Below are positions 17,159-26,559 of a DNA stretch of 64,000 nt, one piece after another. The notes below the pieces were generated by a model, which ran no database searches, was not told the DNA's origin, and worked only from the letters and a program-made list of their open reading frames with translations. Source of the DNA: JACDAE01 sp963717195 (GTDB lineage: Bacteria > Chloroflexota > Ktedonobacteria > Ktedonobacterales > Ktedonobacteraceae); contig CAVQVR010000014.1 in assembly GCA_963717195.1 (NCBI GenBank), forward strand, positions 1 to 64,000. Direction: 5' to 3'. Position 1 is the stretch's first letter, and every line of letters starts with the position of its first letter. The position numbers were made by a program, and so were the translations under genes.

Positions 17159-19729
17159 ATGGATGTTTACACCTTCGGCGAACTTCTCACTACATTCCGC
17201 AAACAACATCGCATCAGCCAGAATGAACTTGCCGAAAAATTGGATGTGCATCGCAACACAATTGGCAGATGGGAACGCGGCACCGGCCTGCCAGAGAGCA
17301 AAACCATAGTTCTGGAACTGGCAAAGCAATTACATCTGAATACAAATGAGACACAGCAACTACTGGAAGCCAGCTTAACGGCGGCTTCACCGCACTGGCT
17401 CATGCCCTATCAACGCAATCCCTTCTTCACGGGCCGCACAAGCGTGTTGCAGCAGTTACATAATGTGCTTGCCCATGAACGTAGCGCCCTGCTCAGTCAA
17501 TCCTATTCCCTCAGTGGTCTCGGCGGCGTCGGCAAAACCCAGACCGCCATCGAGTATGCCTATCGTTATGCCAATGAATATTCCGCAGTTTTCTGGATCA
17601 GCGCCGAAACCAATGAGAATATCGTCTCTAGCTTTGTCGCCATTGCCGAACTGCTCAACCTGCCAGAAAAGCAAGAGAAGGAGCAGAGCCGTGTCATAGC
17701 CGCCGTCACACACTGGCTCATCAGCCATAGCGATTGGCTGCTCATCTTCGATAACGTGGAAGATCTCGAACTGGTGAAAGGTGTCTTGCCGCCAGCTCGT
17801 TGCGGTTCCTTGCTCTTTACATCGCGCAGGCAGGCGCTTGGCTTTGCCGCAAAGACGCTGGATATGGAGCAGATGACGACAGAGGAGGGAGTATGCTTTC
17901 TCCTGCACAGAGCAAGGTTGCTAGATCCGACAGCTTCCCTGGATTCCCTGGCACCACATGTTATAGCTCTTGCCAGAGAGATTGTCGCTGCCATGGATGG
18001 ACTGCCCCTGGCACTTGATCAGGCTGGTGCTTATATTGAAGAAACTAAATGTATCCTTTCTGACTACTTGCACCTTTTCCAGTCCTCACGGTTACGTCTG
18101 CTCGATGAGCGTGATAACCATGCTGATCATCCCTCGTCCGTGACCAGAACCTTTGCGCTGGCTTTCGCGCAACTGCAAAAGAACAATCCAGCCGCAGCAG
18201 AGCTATTGAAAGTCTGTGCATTTCTTGCTCCTGATGCTATTCCTGAGACGTTTTTCATTGAGGGAGCTACACATCTAGGACCGACGTTTGAGGCACTGGC
18301 GGCTGATCCTTTACAGTTCAATGCAGCTATCAAGGCGTTGCTGACGTATTCTCTAATCCAGCGTAACGCGACGACCCAAACGTTAACGATCCATCGCCTG
18401 GTGCAGGTTGTACTCAAAGAAAGCCTGGAGGAAGCGATTCAGCATATCTGGGAGGTACGAGTTATACACTCCATGGGCCAGCTCCTCCCCCGCGAGAAAA
18501 CTGAAGATAACTACTGGGAAATCTGTGAACGCCTGATACCTCACGCGTTGGTCTGCATCGTCATGAGCGAGCAATGGAATGCGCATGAAGTTTTGCCAAA
18601 TGCCTCAGCCTTAATGTCCCTCATAAGTCGTGTCGCAACCTACCTCTCACATAGGGCACGCTATACTGAGGCCGAGTCGCTTTACCAACGCGCTTTGCAG
18701 ATGGGAGAGGAGACGCAGCAAACTGAAAATCCTCTGATGGCGGAAGTTCTTCACGGACTGGCACGTCTCTATAGAGAGCAAGGGAAATATAAGGAGGCGC
18801 AGCCACTTTACCAGCGAGCATTGGTCATAAGGGAGCAAGTATTGGGAGGCGAACATCCCCTTGTATCTGAAACCCTCAACGAACTGGCCAATCTCTATCA
18901 ACGCCAGGGAAAATTTAAGGAGGCAGAGCCGCTCTACCAACGAGCTATTCGTATTCGTGAACAAGTATGGGGAGAGCAGCATGCCCAGCTAGCTTCTCCA
19001 CTTTACAATTTAGCTGAACTCTATAGAAGACAGGGGCGATACGAGGAAGCGGAGCCACTTTATCATCGATCTCTGTCTATTGGAAAGCAAGCATTTGGGC
19101 CAGAGCATGCGGAAGTAGGTCATTCTCTCAATGGTTTGGCTAATTTTTACTTTGAACAAGACAAGGATGAGATGGCAGAACCTTTATACCTGCAAGCCTT
19201 ACATATTTGGGAGCAGGCATTAGGGTTAGAGCATCCATATGTAGCTTATCCGCTCGTAAATCTGGGAGAACTCTACAGCAAACAGAGCAAATATGAACAA
19301 GCCGAATTTTTTTATCAACGAGGATTGCATATCTGGGAACAAGCATTAGGGACGGAGCATCCTCATATAGCTGCGCCTATCCAGGGATTGGCACAACTTT
19401 ATACTGAGCAGGGCAAGTATAAGGAAGCAAAACCACTCTACCTGCAAGCGTTAAGTATCCAGGAAAAATCTTTAGGTGGGTCGAACCCTGACCTTGCAGA
19501 AACCCTGCATCACTTCGCACATTTTCATGAGTTACAACATCAGAATGTAGAAGCCCTTGAACTCTATCAACAAGCTCTAACGATTCGTGAACAGGCTCTG
19601 GGCCTCCAACATCCTAAAACAAACACAACCCGTACCGCTTTTACTCATCTCTTACGAGAACTTGGTCGTATAGAGGAAGCCGAGACTGTAGAAGCTCAGG
19701 TGGAAACTTCAGAAACTTCTTCTCTGTAG
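17159..19729 (+). CDS. XRE-family HTH, NB-ARC ATPase and TPR repeat regulator
   Basis: 856-residue STAND-class regulator. Residues 5-60 are an XRE-type HTH (SQNELAEKLDVHRNTIGRWE). The NB-ARC module has a P-loop at about 130 (LGGVGKTQTA), a Walker B-like WLLIFDNVE and the GLPLALDQAG motif. From about residue 490 to the end come 42-residue TPR repeats of the kinesin light chain type (repeated YRxQGKYxEAEPLYQRAL). This is a common Chloroflexota and actinobacterial layout: the TPRs receive a signal, ATP drives assembly and the HTH binds DNA. The ATG is preferred over an upstream GTG that would lie inside the operator-like repeats. Target genes are unknown; antiphage roles occur in related layouts but are not shown here. 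Confidence 0.85.
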   Translation: MDVYTFGELLTTFRKQHRISQNELAEKLDVHRNTIGRWERGTGLPESKTIVLELAKQLHLNTNETQQLLEASLTAASPHWLMPYQRNPFFTGRTSVLQQLHNVLAHERSALLSQSYSLSGLGGVGKTQTAIEYAYRYANEYSAVFWISAETNENIVSSFVAIAELLNLPEKQEKEQSRVIAAVTHWLISHSDWLLIFDNVEDLELVKGVLPPARCGSLLFTSRRQALGFAAKTLDMEQMTTEEGVCFLLHRARLLDPTASLDSLAPHVIALAREIVAAMDGLPLALDQAGAYIEETKCILSDYLHLFQSSRLRLLDERDNHADHPSSVTRTFALAFAQLQKNNPAAAELLKVCAFLAPDAIPETFFIEGATHLGPTFEALAADPLQFNAAIKALLTYSLIQRNATTQTLTIHRLVQVVLKESLEEAIQHIWEVRVIHSMGQLLPREKTEDNYWEICERLIPHALVCIVMSEQWNAHEVLPNASALMSLISRVATYLSHRARYTEAESLYQRALQMGEETQQTENPLMAEVLHGLARLYREQGKYKEAQPLYQRALVIREQVLGGEHPLVSETLNELANLYQRQGKFKEAEPLYQRAIRIREQVWGEQHAQLASPLYNLAELYRRQGRYEEAEPLYHRSLSIGKQAFGPEHAEVGHSLNGLANFYFEQDKDEMAEPLYLQALHIWEQALGLEHPYVAYPLVNLGELYSKQSKYEQAEFFYQRGLHIWEQALGTEHPHIAAPIQGLAQLYTEQGKYKEAKPLYLQALSIQEKSLGGSNPDLAETLHHFAHFHELQHQNVEALELYQQALTIREQALGLQHPKTNTTRTAFTHLLRELGRIEEAETVEAQVETSETSSL

Positions 19730-19835
19730 GTCATAAACACTTTGTAGTCCACGGGCCTGTTCGCTCCGCTCACCGCACCCCTGGACTCCTCTTTTCAGAT
19801 ATGTACACAATCAACATAATGAACAAAAATATGTA

Positions 19836-19864
19836 TTGACTATTTGCAGTTGAACACGTATAAT
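19836..19864 (+). promoter_or_regulatory. Strong sigma70-type promoter of the liv operon
   Basis: TTGACT and TATAAT with a 17-base spacer, close to full consensus. It lies about 285 bases upstream of the livJ start and is the only strong match in this gap. Confidence 0.7.
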
Positions 19865-19874
19865 CCCGACATCT

Positions 19875-19904
19875 ATGATCCGTATCTTGCTCTCAATCCA
19901 GTAG
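19875..19904 (+). promoter_or_regulatory. Possible leader peptide (MIRILLSIQ)
   Basis: A nine-codon open frame begins about 11 bases after the -10 box, so it would be translated leaderless or nearly so. Five of its nine residues are Ile or Leu, which fits a branched-chain amino acid attenuator. No Shine-Dalgarno and no proven terminator/antiterminator pair were identified, so chance is possible. Confidence 0.3.
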
Positions 19905-20150
19905 ATGGAGATTGTGGGATCGGAGGGACTCGATTCTCAATAGTTCTATTATATGTTGCAGTGTAGATGCGTTCAAAGTTGAATGTTATTTTGCGAACTG
20001 GTGAGATTGCGGATGTTTGTGACGTAGTATCTACTATCATCGAGCGGTAGAGATTGCCTGGGAGGATGGAATAAGTTCTCATCATCTATCATCCCTCTGC
20101 CTGTGATGAGTGGATATGTATCTGCAATTATGTGAAGGAGGCTGAAGATC

Positions 20151-21494
20151 ATGCGGAAGCGTTGGTCACGTATTTTGGCCCTATCAATGGGCCTTCCTCT
20201 ATTGTTAGCCATGCTGGCTGCCTGTGGCGCTGGCACAACGGGCTCTGGAGGCAGTGCTACTGCGACTACCAGTGGGCCGATAGTACTCAAGATTGGGACT
20301 GATTTTCCGACAAGTGGAAAAGACGAGAGCGCAGGAAAACCATCCGAGAATGGTGGACATCTCGCAGTAGATCAGGCTAATGCACAAAAGCTAGTTCCTA
20401 ATGTGACATTCCAATTTGTTCCTAAAGATGATGTTGGCCCTCAGGGGACACACGATGGCGCTACAGGTAAGACGAATGTTGCTCAGCTTATCGGTGATGC
20501 CCAGGTCATTGGTATGGGTGGGCCACTTAACAGTAGCGTTGCACAGTTCGAATTGCCAGAGGCAAATGAAGCCTCCTTTCCTATCATTAGCCCTGCGAAT
20601 ACCAATGACTGTTTGACAGAGGCGTTGCCCCCTGATTGTAGTGGTAAGAACGACTTGCTTCCTACATATCGCCCAACTAACAAAGTAACTTATTTCCGTA
20701 TCGCCACGCGCGACCAGTTCCAGGGTGCCGCACTTGCGGACTTTGCCTTTAAGACGAAGAACTGGAAGAGTGCTTACATCATCGATGATACTGAGACGTA
20801 TGGCGTTGGTATTGCGACTTCCGTTCAGACCGAATGGGCGAAACTTGGTGGTAAGTTGCTGGGTCGCAGTAGCGAAGCTCCAACGACCACTTCTTATGTA
20901 AACCTGCTTACGCAGATTGCTGCGATGAAGCCCGACGTCATTTTCTTTGGCGGCAACGACTCTACTGGCGGTACCTTAATTCGTCAGCAGATGCTCCAGG
21001 TGCCGGCACTAAAGCAAACACCAATGGTTGCTGGTGATGGTACACAGACCAGTTCTTTTGCAACGACCATTGGTGCCTATAAGAGTGATGGCAGCAATGG
21101 TGGTCCTGTGTTTACGTCAGTTGCATCGGTTCACCTCACTGGAGATGCAGCGAATAAATTCATTTCAGATTATAGTGCTGCCTATGGTGCCAGCAACATT
21201 GGTGCCTATAGTGCAGGTACCTATGACTGTGTAATGGTGCTGATCCAGGCCGCCAAGGAAGTGCTGGCAAGTGGAGTAAAAGCGCCGGCCAATTCGGGAG
21301 ATGCTGCTCAAGGGACAGTCTTCCGTCAGGCTATGGTCAAAGCCATCCAGAATATCAGCTATAATGGAGTTACTGGTCATATCGGCTTTGATGCCAATGG
21401 TGATACCACCTCTCGTATCATCTCGATCTATACGATAGCTAATCCACCTACTAGCGGTGACGGTTGGTCGTACATCGAGCAGTTGAACCTCTAG
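20151..21494 (+). CDS. livJ: Branched-chain amino acid ABC transporter substrate-binding lipoprotein
   Basis: Extracytoplasmic binding protein of the Leu/Ile/Val-type importer (periplasmic binding protein type I fold). The signal region ends in a lipobox, LAMLAAC with Cys25, so it is anchored to the outer face of the membrane. A Gly/Ser/Thr-rich spacer follows, then the binding domain (about 45-447) with typical LKIGTDFPTSG opening and a PDVIFFGGND strand. The start follows a perfect AAGGAGG. First gene of the livJ-H-M-G-F set. A stem-loop after it may uncouple its level from the permeases. Ligand specificity within the family (amino acids, amides, urea) cannot be fixed from sequence. Confidence 0.88.
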   Translation: MRKRWSRILALSMGLPLLLAMLAACGAGTTGSGGSATATTSGPIVLKIGTDFPTSGKDESAGKPSENGGHLAVDQANAQKLVPNVTFQFVPKDDVGPQGTHDGATGKTNVAQLIGDAQVIGMGGPLNSSVAQFELPEANEASFPIISPANTNDCLTEALPPDCSGKNDLLPTYRPTNKVTYFRIATRDQFQGAALADFAFKTKNWKSAYIIDDTETYGVGIATSVQTEWAKLGGKLLGRSSEAPTTTSYVNLLTQIAAMKPDVIFFGGNDSTGGTLIRQQMLQVPALKQTPMVAGDGTQTSSFATTIGAYKSDGSNGGPVFTSVASVHLTGDAANKFISDYSAAYGASNIGAYSAGTYDCVMVLIQAAKEVLASGVKAPANSGDAAQGTVFRQAMVKAIQNISYNGVTGHIGFDANGDTTSRIISIYTIANPPTSGDGWSYIEQLNL

Positions 21495-21517
21495 TCACAC
21501 TGTTTTTACCTGGTAAA

Positions 21518-21566
21518 GCTCGTCGCGAACTAATTGAATGAAGAGTCGTTTCAGAAAGCGACGAGC
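21518..21566 (+). promoter_or_regulatory. Stem-loop between livJ and livH
   Basis: Nine-bp perfect arms GCTCGTCGC and GCGACGAGC separated by 31 bases, in the 167-base gap between livJ and livH. No T-run follows, so it may stabilise livJ mRNA or lower downstream expression rather than end transcription. Confidence 0.45.
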
Positions 21567-21661
21567 TGGCCGGAGGGTGTGGTTGCGTGTGCGGCTACAT
21601 CCTTATTTTTCGGTCTCTGAATAGTGTTGCTATCTGACAGGAAGGCGGGATTTTACATATT

Positions 21662-22606
21662 ATGGTCGTCCTGGTCTTACAATTATTGATTGTTGGCCTG
21701 GCAACGGGGGCAATCTATGCACTGATCGCTCTGGGATATACGATGGTCTATGGTATCATCGAATTGATTAATTTTGCCCATGGCGACATATTTATGATTG
21801 GTACGTTTGTCTCTCTTACTTTTTTGACCGCTCTGGGTATCTTGCCCCGGTCGATCTACCCCACAGGTATCACTTTAGTACTTGTGCTGATTGCTACTTT
21901 TATTGTTACGATGCTTGTGTGTGCTCTGCTTGGCGTGGTGATTGAACGTATTGCCTATCGCCCTCTACGTAATGCGCCGCGTCTCGCTCCACTTATTTCT
22001 GCTATTGGTGTCTCGCTGATATTAGAAGATGTTGGTAAGCTCTGGAAGGGTAATAATAACGTCCCTTTTCCACAAATCTTTCCCAATGCTCAATACAACA
22101 TTGGACCTATCACATTTAGTAGCATTTATGTCTTTGTCTTCGTTGTTGCTATTATCTTGATGATTGCACTCCAGTTCCTTATTACCAGGACAAAGATGGG
22201 ACGTGCAATGCGAGCTGTGGCTCAGGACCGGGAGGCGGCGGCGCTGATGGGCGTCAATGTCGATCGTATTATTTCATTTACCTTTTTCATTGGGGCCGGT
22301 TTGGCAGGTGCTGCAGGTTTCATCTATGCACTTGATAATGGTAGTACAATTTTCACATTAGGCTTTAACCTTGGCTTGATCGCTTTCACTGCTGCTGTCC
22401 TTGGTGGGATTGGTAATATCGTGGGTGCTATGCTAGGCGGATTGCTGATTGGGGTAATAGAGTCGTTGACGGTTCTTATTCCTGGTTCAATCCTTCCACA
22501 TGGGGGTGGTGCGTGGTCACGTGCTATTATTTTTGCCATTCTCATTTTAATCCTGGTCTTCCGCCCCTCCGGGCTGCTAGGTCAGCAGACACCGGATAAA
22601 GTGTAG
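21662..22606 (+). CDS. livH: Branched-chain amino acid ABC transporter permease LivH
   Basis: Inner-membrane permease subunit, 314 residues with about eight hydrophobic helices, the usual LivH size. Family features include the opening GLATGAIYALIALGYTMVYG, NFAHGD, and AQDREAAALMGVNVDRI, which is the cytosolic coupling loop contacting the ATPases. The end RPSGLLGQQ is typical. It should form a heterodimer with LivM and pass substrate delivered by LivJ. Its stop is 16 bases before the livM start. Confidence 0.9.
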   Translation: MVVLVLQLLIVGLATGAIYALIALGYTMVYGIIELINFAHGDIFMIGTFVSLTFLTALGILPRSIYPTGITLVLVLIATFIVTMLVCALLGVVIERIAYRPLRNAPRLAPLISAIGVSLILEDVGKLWKGNNNVPFPQIFPNAQYNIGPITFSSIYVFVFVVAIILMIALQFLITRTKMGRAMRAVAQDREAAALMGVNVDRIISFTFFIGAGLAGAAGFIYALDNGSTIFTLGFNLGLIAFTAAVLGGIGNIVGAMLGGLLIGVIESLTVLIPGSILPHGGGAWSRAIIFAILILILVFRPSGLLGQQTPDKV

Positions 22607-22622
22607 AAGAGGAGGTACGCGC

Positions 22623-24647
22623 TTGTCAATGTCTTCTCTCAATACAGGTGTGTTTCAACCTGCACGCGATACGCGGGCGTTGCTGGTTAAATGGCTTGTT
22701 GCATTACTCGTTCCGATCGTTGTCTTTACCTTTGTCTGGAGCGGCGAATCCATTATCAATAATGCCATCCTTGGTATTTTCGGTTCGGCGAGTAGCAACT
22801 TTAGTGACACCGGAACCGCTATCCAGGCTGCCGTTTTTATTGTGCTTTTTTATACAACGGTGATCGCGCTGGCAGGTTATCTCGTTGCCGCTGATAGTGG
22901 GCGTCGTGGCTATCTGGACTTATGGCTCAATGTGCTCGTTTTTGTGCTGGTGCCACTGTTGCTAACGATAGTAACCAGTAATCTGATTATTGGCCTGACA
23001 GCTTCTATTATTGTCTGGGGCGTTTACTTTCTGATACGCAGAATCGTGCGCAAGATGACAAATTATACTCCCCCGGCTCCTGTCGAAGCTTTAAAAGCAG
23101 ATACAGTGCAACCTGCCGATCTTATGAGTCGTGCGAAGTCAGGCGGTTTCTGGTTTGCAACCCTTTTTGCCATAATCTGGCTGGTTGTTGATCTGATCTT
23201 TTTCTTTTCTGGTTCATTGCCAAACTTGCTGTTGATCTGGGTGATTGTACGCACCCTGGCTTTACCTGTCGCTGGCTATTTTCTAGGTCAGTTGGGAGGT
23301 ACGCTTGCGCTACGTCGTACCCTGGTGGCACCGTCTCAGGCCAACGGGAATGGGATCAATGAAACTGACAACGGCTCAAATAGCACGAAGGTTCGTGTGA
23401 GTAAGAGGCGGCAGTTGCGTGCCTTATCAGCCAGCCGTGCCAACGAAGAGGCGAAGGATCTCGTTCCTAACGATCTGCCTTTCCGTAGTAGAGGTGCGCA
23501 ACGTTTTTATCTCATTCTGTTGGCTGCGTTTGTGCTGTTCTACCCTGCCGTCGATCCCCTTTTGTTCGGCTACGGTACAGCTGGCCGTCTTTCGGGTTAT
23601 GGAGATGCAGGCTATTATGTTATTCTTGCGCTTGGCCTGAATATTGTAGTTGGTTTTGCAGGTCTGTTGGATCTGGGATATGTGGCCTTCTTTGCCATTG
23701 GTTCTTATGCCTGGGGTATGGTGGGATCGCTCCAAATCCAACGCTTAACTAGTATTATCGTGAATCCACAGGTGTGGCCGTGGTTTTTCTGGCCCATGTT
23801 GCTTATTGGTGCGCTCATTGCTGCGTTCTGGGGCGTCGTCCTGGGCGCTCCTACCTTGCGCCTGCGTGGTGACTACCTGGCGATTGTGACGCTGGGCTTT
23901 GGCGAAATTGTGCCGATAATCTTCCTGGAACTGGATAAGTATACCAATGGCACCAATGGTATCGTGGGCGTCTATTCTCCTGCATTTCCAGGTGTGCCCA
24001 ACTGGAGTGGTTTTACTCCTATTCCCTATTACTATCTGATTCTGGTGCTGATTGGCGTGTTGATTTTCGTCAACATTCGCTTGCGTGACTCGCGCCTGGG
24101 GCGGGCCTGGATTGCTATTCGTGAAGATGAGATTGCCGCTGCCTCTTCAGGTATTAACCTCTCTCGCACCAAACTGTTTGCCTTTGGCGCTGGCGCATTT
24201 TTCTCCGGTGTTGCTGGCGTCTATCACGCGGCAAAGTTGGGGGGTGTGACGCCAGATGACTTCAACTATTCAGACTCGATCATCTACCTTGCAATGGTTG
24301 TCATCGGTGGACTGGGCAGTATTCCTGGGGTGATCGTGGGTGCGCTTGTTGTCTACTCCATCAACCTGTTCGTGCTGGCTCAACTTGATACCATGGCAAG
24401 CTGATCCAACTAATCCCTTGCATATCATAACGCAAGTTTTTCCGAGTTTCACCTTCGACAGTATTCGTAACCTTATCTTCGGTACTATCCTGGTACTCGT
24501 TATGATTTTCCGTCCTGAAGGTTTGATTCCAAGTGCTCGTAGGAGACGCGAGTTGCATCAGTCTACGAGGCAGATGCACCTGAAGAAGGGTCATTGGATG
24601 CTCCACCTGGAACGCCTGGGTTTGAGTCCGAGATACGCGTTGATTAG
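22623..24647 (+). CDS. livM: Branched-chain amino acid ABC transporter permease LivM (two compensating frameshifts)
   Basis: Second permease subunit. As sequenced, the first frame stops at 24402-24404, before the conserved LivM C-terminus. That C-terminus (IRNLIFGTILVLVMIFRPEG) is encoded one base out of frame, from about 24398 to 24555. After about 24556 the original frame resumes with an acidic Pro/Gly tail and stops at 24645-24647. Deleting one A at 24398-24399 and adding one base near 24545-24560 restores 674 residues. The protein is unusually long: about 240 N-terminal residues with extra helices and a basic linker precede the core (YYVILALGLNIVVGFAGLLD onward). The start is a TTG seven bases after GGAGG; an ATG lies two codons later. 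Sequencing error is likely, but a real broken gene is possible. Confidence 0.8.
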
Positions 24648-24663
24648 TACACTGTTCCCCACT

Positions 24664-24713
24664 GTACGAGCCAGATTTATCGCGCCTAATGTACGGGCCG
24701 CGTTTACGACGCC
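24664..24713. repeat. Tandem pair of palindrome-family half-units
   Basis: Two 23-base units in tandem: one starts GTACGAGCCAGATTTATCGC, the other GTACGGGCCGCGTTTACGAC, each ending GCC. They correspond to the arms found after the flippase gene and after livF, which links those two palindrome sequence types to one family. Confidence 0.6.
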
Positions 24714-24778
24714 CTGGTGTCACCGTCAAATGGTAATCGTCAGTGTCCTGACTTAAACGCAAGGGAGAAGAGAAACTT

Positions 24779-25630
24779 ATGAGTGTAGATCGTAAAGATC
24801 AGCCGGAAACTGTTGAAACTCACAGCGGCGCTTTACTGGAACTGAGTGGCGTAACCAAGCGCTTCGGTGGCCTGGTGGCGGTTCAGGACGTGAATCTGGT
24901 GATTAACCCGAAAGAGATTATCAGTATCATCGGCCCAAATGGCGCAGGCAAGACCACGGTTTTTAATCTTATTACGGGTATCTATAAACCTACAGCGGGT
25001 GATATTCGACTGGAGGGTCATTCAATTGCCGGAGTGAGGCCAGACGAGATTGTGACGCGTGGCATTACCCGTACCTTTCAGAATATTCGGCTCTTTAATA
25101 ATATGACGGTGCTTGAGAATGTGCTGGTCGGACAACACACACAGCTTAAAGCAGGCCTGCTCGGATCGCTCTTTCGCCCGCCGCGCGTAGTACGTGAAGA
25201 GGCGAATGCAAGGACGCGTGCATTGGAACTGTTAGGCTTCTTTGGTGCCTCCCTGATCGAGCGTCAGGATGAATATGTCATCAACCTCTCCTATGCTGAT
25301 CGTCGCCGTATAGAAGTAGCACGTGCCCTCGCCGCTAATCCCAAATTGCTCCTGTTAGACGAGCCGACCGCCGGTATGAACGAATTCGAGACGCTAGAGG
25401 CCGTCAAGTATATCCGCCGCCTCCGTGATGAGCTTGGCCTGACTATTCTCTTGATTGAGCACAAGCTCGCGGTAACCATGGGGATGTCGGATCGTATCGC
25501 CGTGCTTGACTATGGGCGTAAGATTGTGGAGGATTTGCCAGAGGTTGTACGTAATGATGAGCGCGTCATTGCAGCCTATCTTGGAAAACCAACAAAGGCA
25601 GACAAGGGGGAAGAGAATGCCTCTGCATAA
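24779..25630 (+). CDS. livG: Branched-chain amino acid ABC transporter ATP-binding protein LivG
   Basis: Cytosolic ATPase of the importer. Walker A GPNGAGKT (about 59-66), Q-loop within TRTFQNIRLF, Walker B LLLLDEPTAGMN and the LIEHKLAVTMGMSDRIAVLDYG stretch are all diagnostic of LivG. The ABC signature reads LSYADRRRIEVARAL instead of the more usual LSYGxQRRLEIARAL, so the conserved Gly is Ala and the Gln is Arg. The start follows GGGAGAAGAG. It pairs with LivF as the ATPase heterodimer. A large palindrome lies between the two genes. Confidence 0.9.
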   Translation: MSVDRKDQPETVETHSGALLELSGVTKRFGGLVAVQDVNLVINPKEIISIIGPNGAGKTTVFNLITGIYKPTAGDIRLEGHSIAGVRPDEIVTRGITRTFQNIRLFNNMTVLENVLVGQHTQLKAGLLGSLFRPPRVVREEANARTRALELLGFFGASLIERQDEYVINLSYADRRRIEVARALAANPKLLLLDEPTAGMNEFETLEAVKYIRRLRDELGLTILLIEHKLAVTMGMSDRIAVLDYGRKIVEDLPEVVRNDERVIAAYLGKPTKADKGEENASA

Positions 25631-25636
25631 ACACAA

Positions 25637-25720
25637 GGTAGGGGCGTCACCTTGCGTGCGCCCGATGCCAGAGAACAGAATGCATCAGGATGCGGGCGCA
25701 CGCAAGGTGACGCCCCTACC
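25637..25720. repeat. 84-bp perfect palindrome between livG and livF
   Basis: Arms of 28 bases begin GGTAGGGGCGTCACCTTGCG and are perfectly complementary to the right arm ending GACGCCCCTACC; the loop is about 28 bases. It starts just after the livG stop and sits inside the operon. It may alter livG/livF mRNA stability. Member of the GTAGGGGC palindrome family. Confidence 0.8.
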
Positions 25721-25776
25721 CCGTTTCGGCGAAGGATGAGGAGTCAGAGACTTCCTGATATTTACGAGGTGATAGG

Positions 25777-26484
25777 ATGCTAAAACTGATCAATGTAAAC
25801 AGCTATTACGGGCCGAGCCATGTGCTGCAGGATATATCGTTGGAGGTAAACAAAGGCGAGATAGTCTGTCTTCTGGGAGCGAATGCCGCGGGCAAGACCA
25901 CGACGATGAAAACGATCTTTGGCCTGCTTCATCCCAAGGCTGGCTCGATCCTCTTTGAAGAGCAGCACATAGAAAATAAGCTAACGGGTGATATTGTCAC
26001 TTCAGGTCTGGCTCTGGTGCCAGAGGCGCGGCGTATTTTCTCACGCATGAGCGTGCTTGAAAATCTGGAAATGGGTGCATTTAGCCGCAAGAATAGAGCC
26101 GAGGTCAAAGAAGATATAGATCATGTCTGTCAGATTTTTCCTCGTATCAAAGAGCGCTTGAAACAGATAGCAGGCACTATGTCCGGTGGCGAGCAGCAGA
26201 TGCTCGCGATGGGTCGCGCTTTGATGTCGCGCCCTCGTATGATCTGCATGGATGAACCTTCGATGGGACTTTCTCCGATCCTCGTCGAGACGGTATTTAA
26301 TACCATCCTTCAGATCCGTAAAGAAGGCATGACGATTTTCCTTGTGGAGCAAAACGCCTCAATGGCGCTGAGCCTCGCTGATCGTGGCTATGTCTTACAA
26401 ACCGGCAAAATCGTCTTGAGCGACACCGCTCCTAATCTCCTGACAAATGATCTCGTTCGCCAGGCCTATCTGGGTGGCGCGTAG
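25777..26484 (+). CDS. livF: Branched-chain amino acid ABC transporter ATP-binding protein LivF
   Basis: Second ATPase of the importer, 235 residues as usual for LivF. The Walker A is GANAAGKT rather than GxNGAGKT, a variation common in LivF. LVPEARRIFSRMSVLENLEMGA, the signature MSGGEQQMLAMGRALMSRP and the Walker B MICMDEPSMGLSP are all diagnostic. The start follows GAGGTGAT. Last gene of the liv operon; a palindrome begins on its stop codon. Confidence 0.92.
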   Translation: MLKLINVNSYYGPSHVLQDISLEVNKGEIVCLLGANAAGKTTTMKTIFGLLHPKAGSILFEEQHIENKLTGDIVTSGLALVPEARRIFSRMSVLENLEMGAFSRKNRAEVKEDIDHVCQIFPRIKERLKQIAGTMSGGEQQMLAMGRALMSRPRMICMDEPSMGLSPILVETVFNTILQIRKEGMTIFLVEQNASMALSLADRGYVLQTGKIVLSDTAPNLLTNDLVRQAYLGGA

Positions 26485-26553
26485 GAGCCGCGTTTACGAC
26501 GCCCAGGTGTGTGGACTAATTGATCGTACCACAGGGCGTCGTAGACCCGGCTT
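26485..26553. repeat. Palindrome after livF, CGTTTACGACGCCC type
   Basis: Arms GAGCCGCGTTTACGACGCCC and GGGCGTCGTAGACCCGGCTT pair with two or three mismatches around a loop of about 30 bases. It lies between convergent livF and a small gene, so it could act as a bidirectional terminator, though without a T-run. Confidence 0.65.
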
Positions 26554-26559
26554 CAACGC

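Larger units (their letters stand above)
19730..20150. other. Liv operon control region with long leader
   Basis: After the NB-ARC gene comes a GC-rich arm (19748-19783, GTCCACGGGCC ... CCCCTGGAC) related to the dispersed palindromes. Then follow the liv promoter, a possible 9-codon leader frame and about 250 bases of untranslated leader before livJ. No known riboswitch was recognised. Confidence 0.5.

Noticed and set aside
17159..19729. Stand-alone antiphage system
   Set aside because: It lacks an effector domain and partner genes; XRE-NB-ARC-TPR regulators are common in this lineage.
24340..24756. Separate gene encoding the LivM C-terminus
   Set aside because: Its first codons lie inside livM, its conserved part continues LivM exactly, and its last 60 codons are unprotein-like; it is explained by frameshifts.
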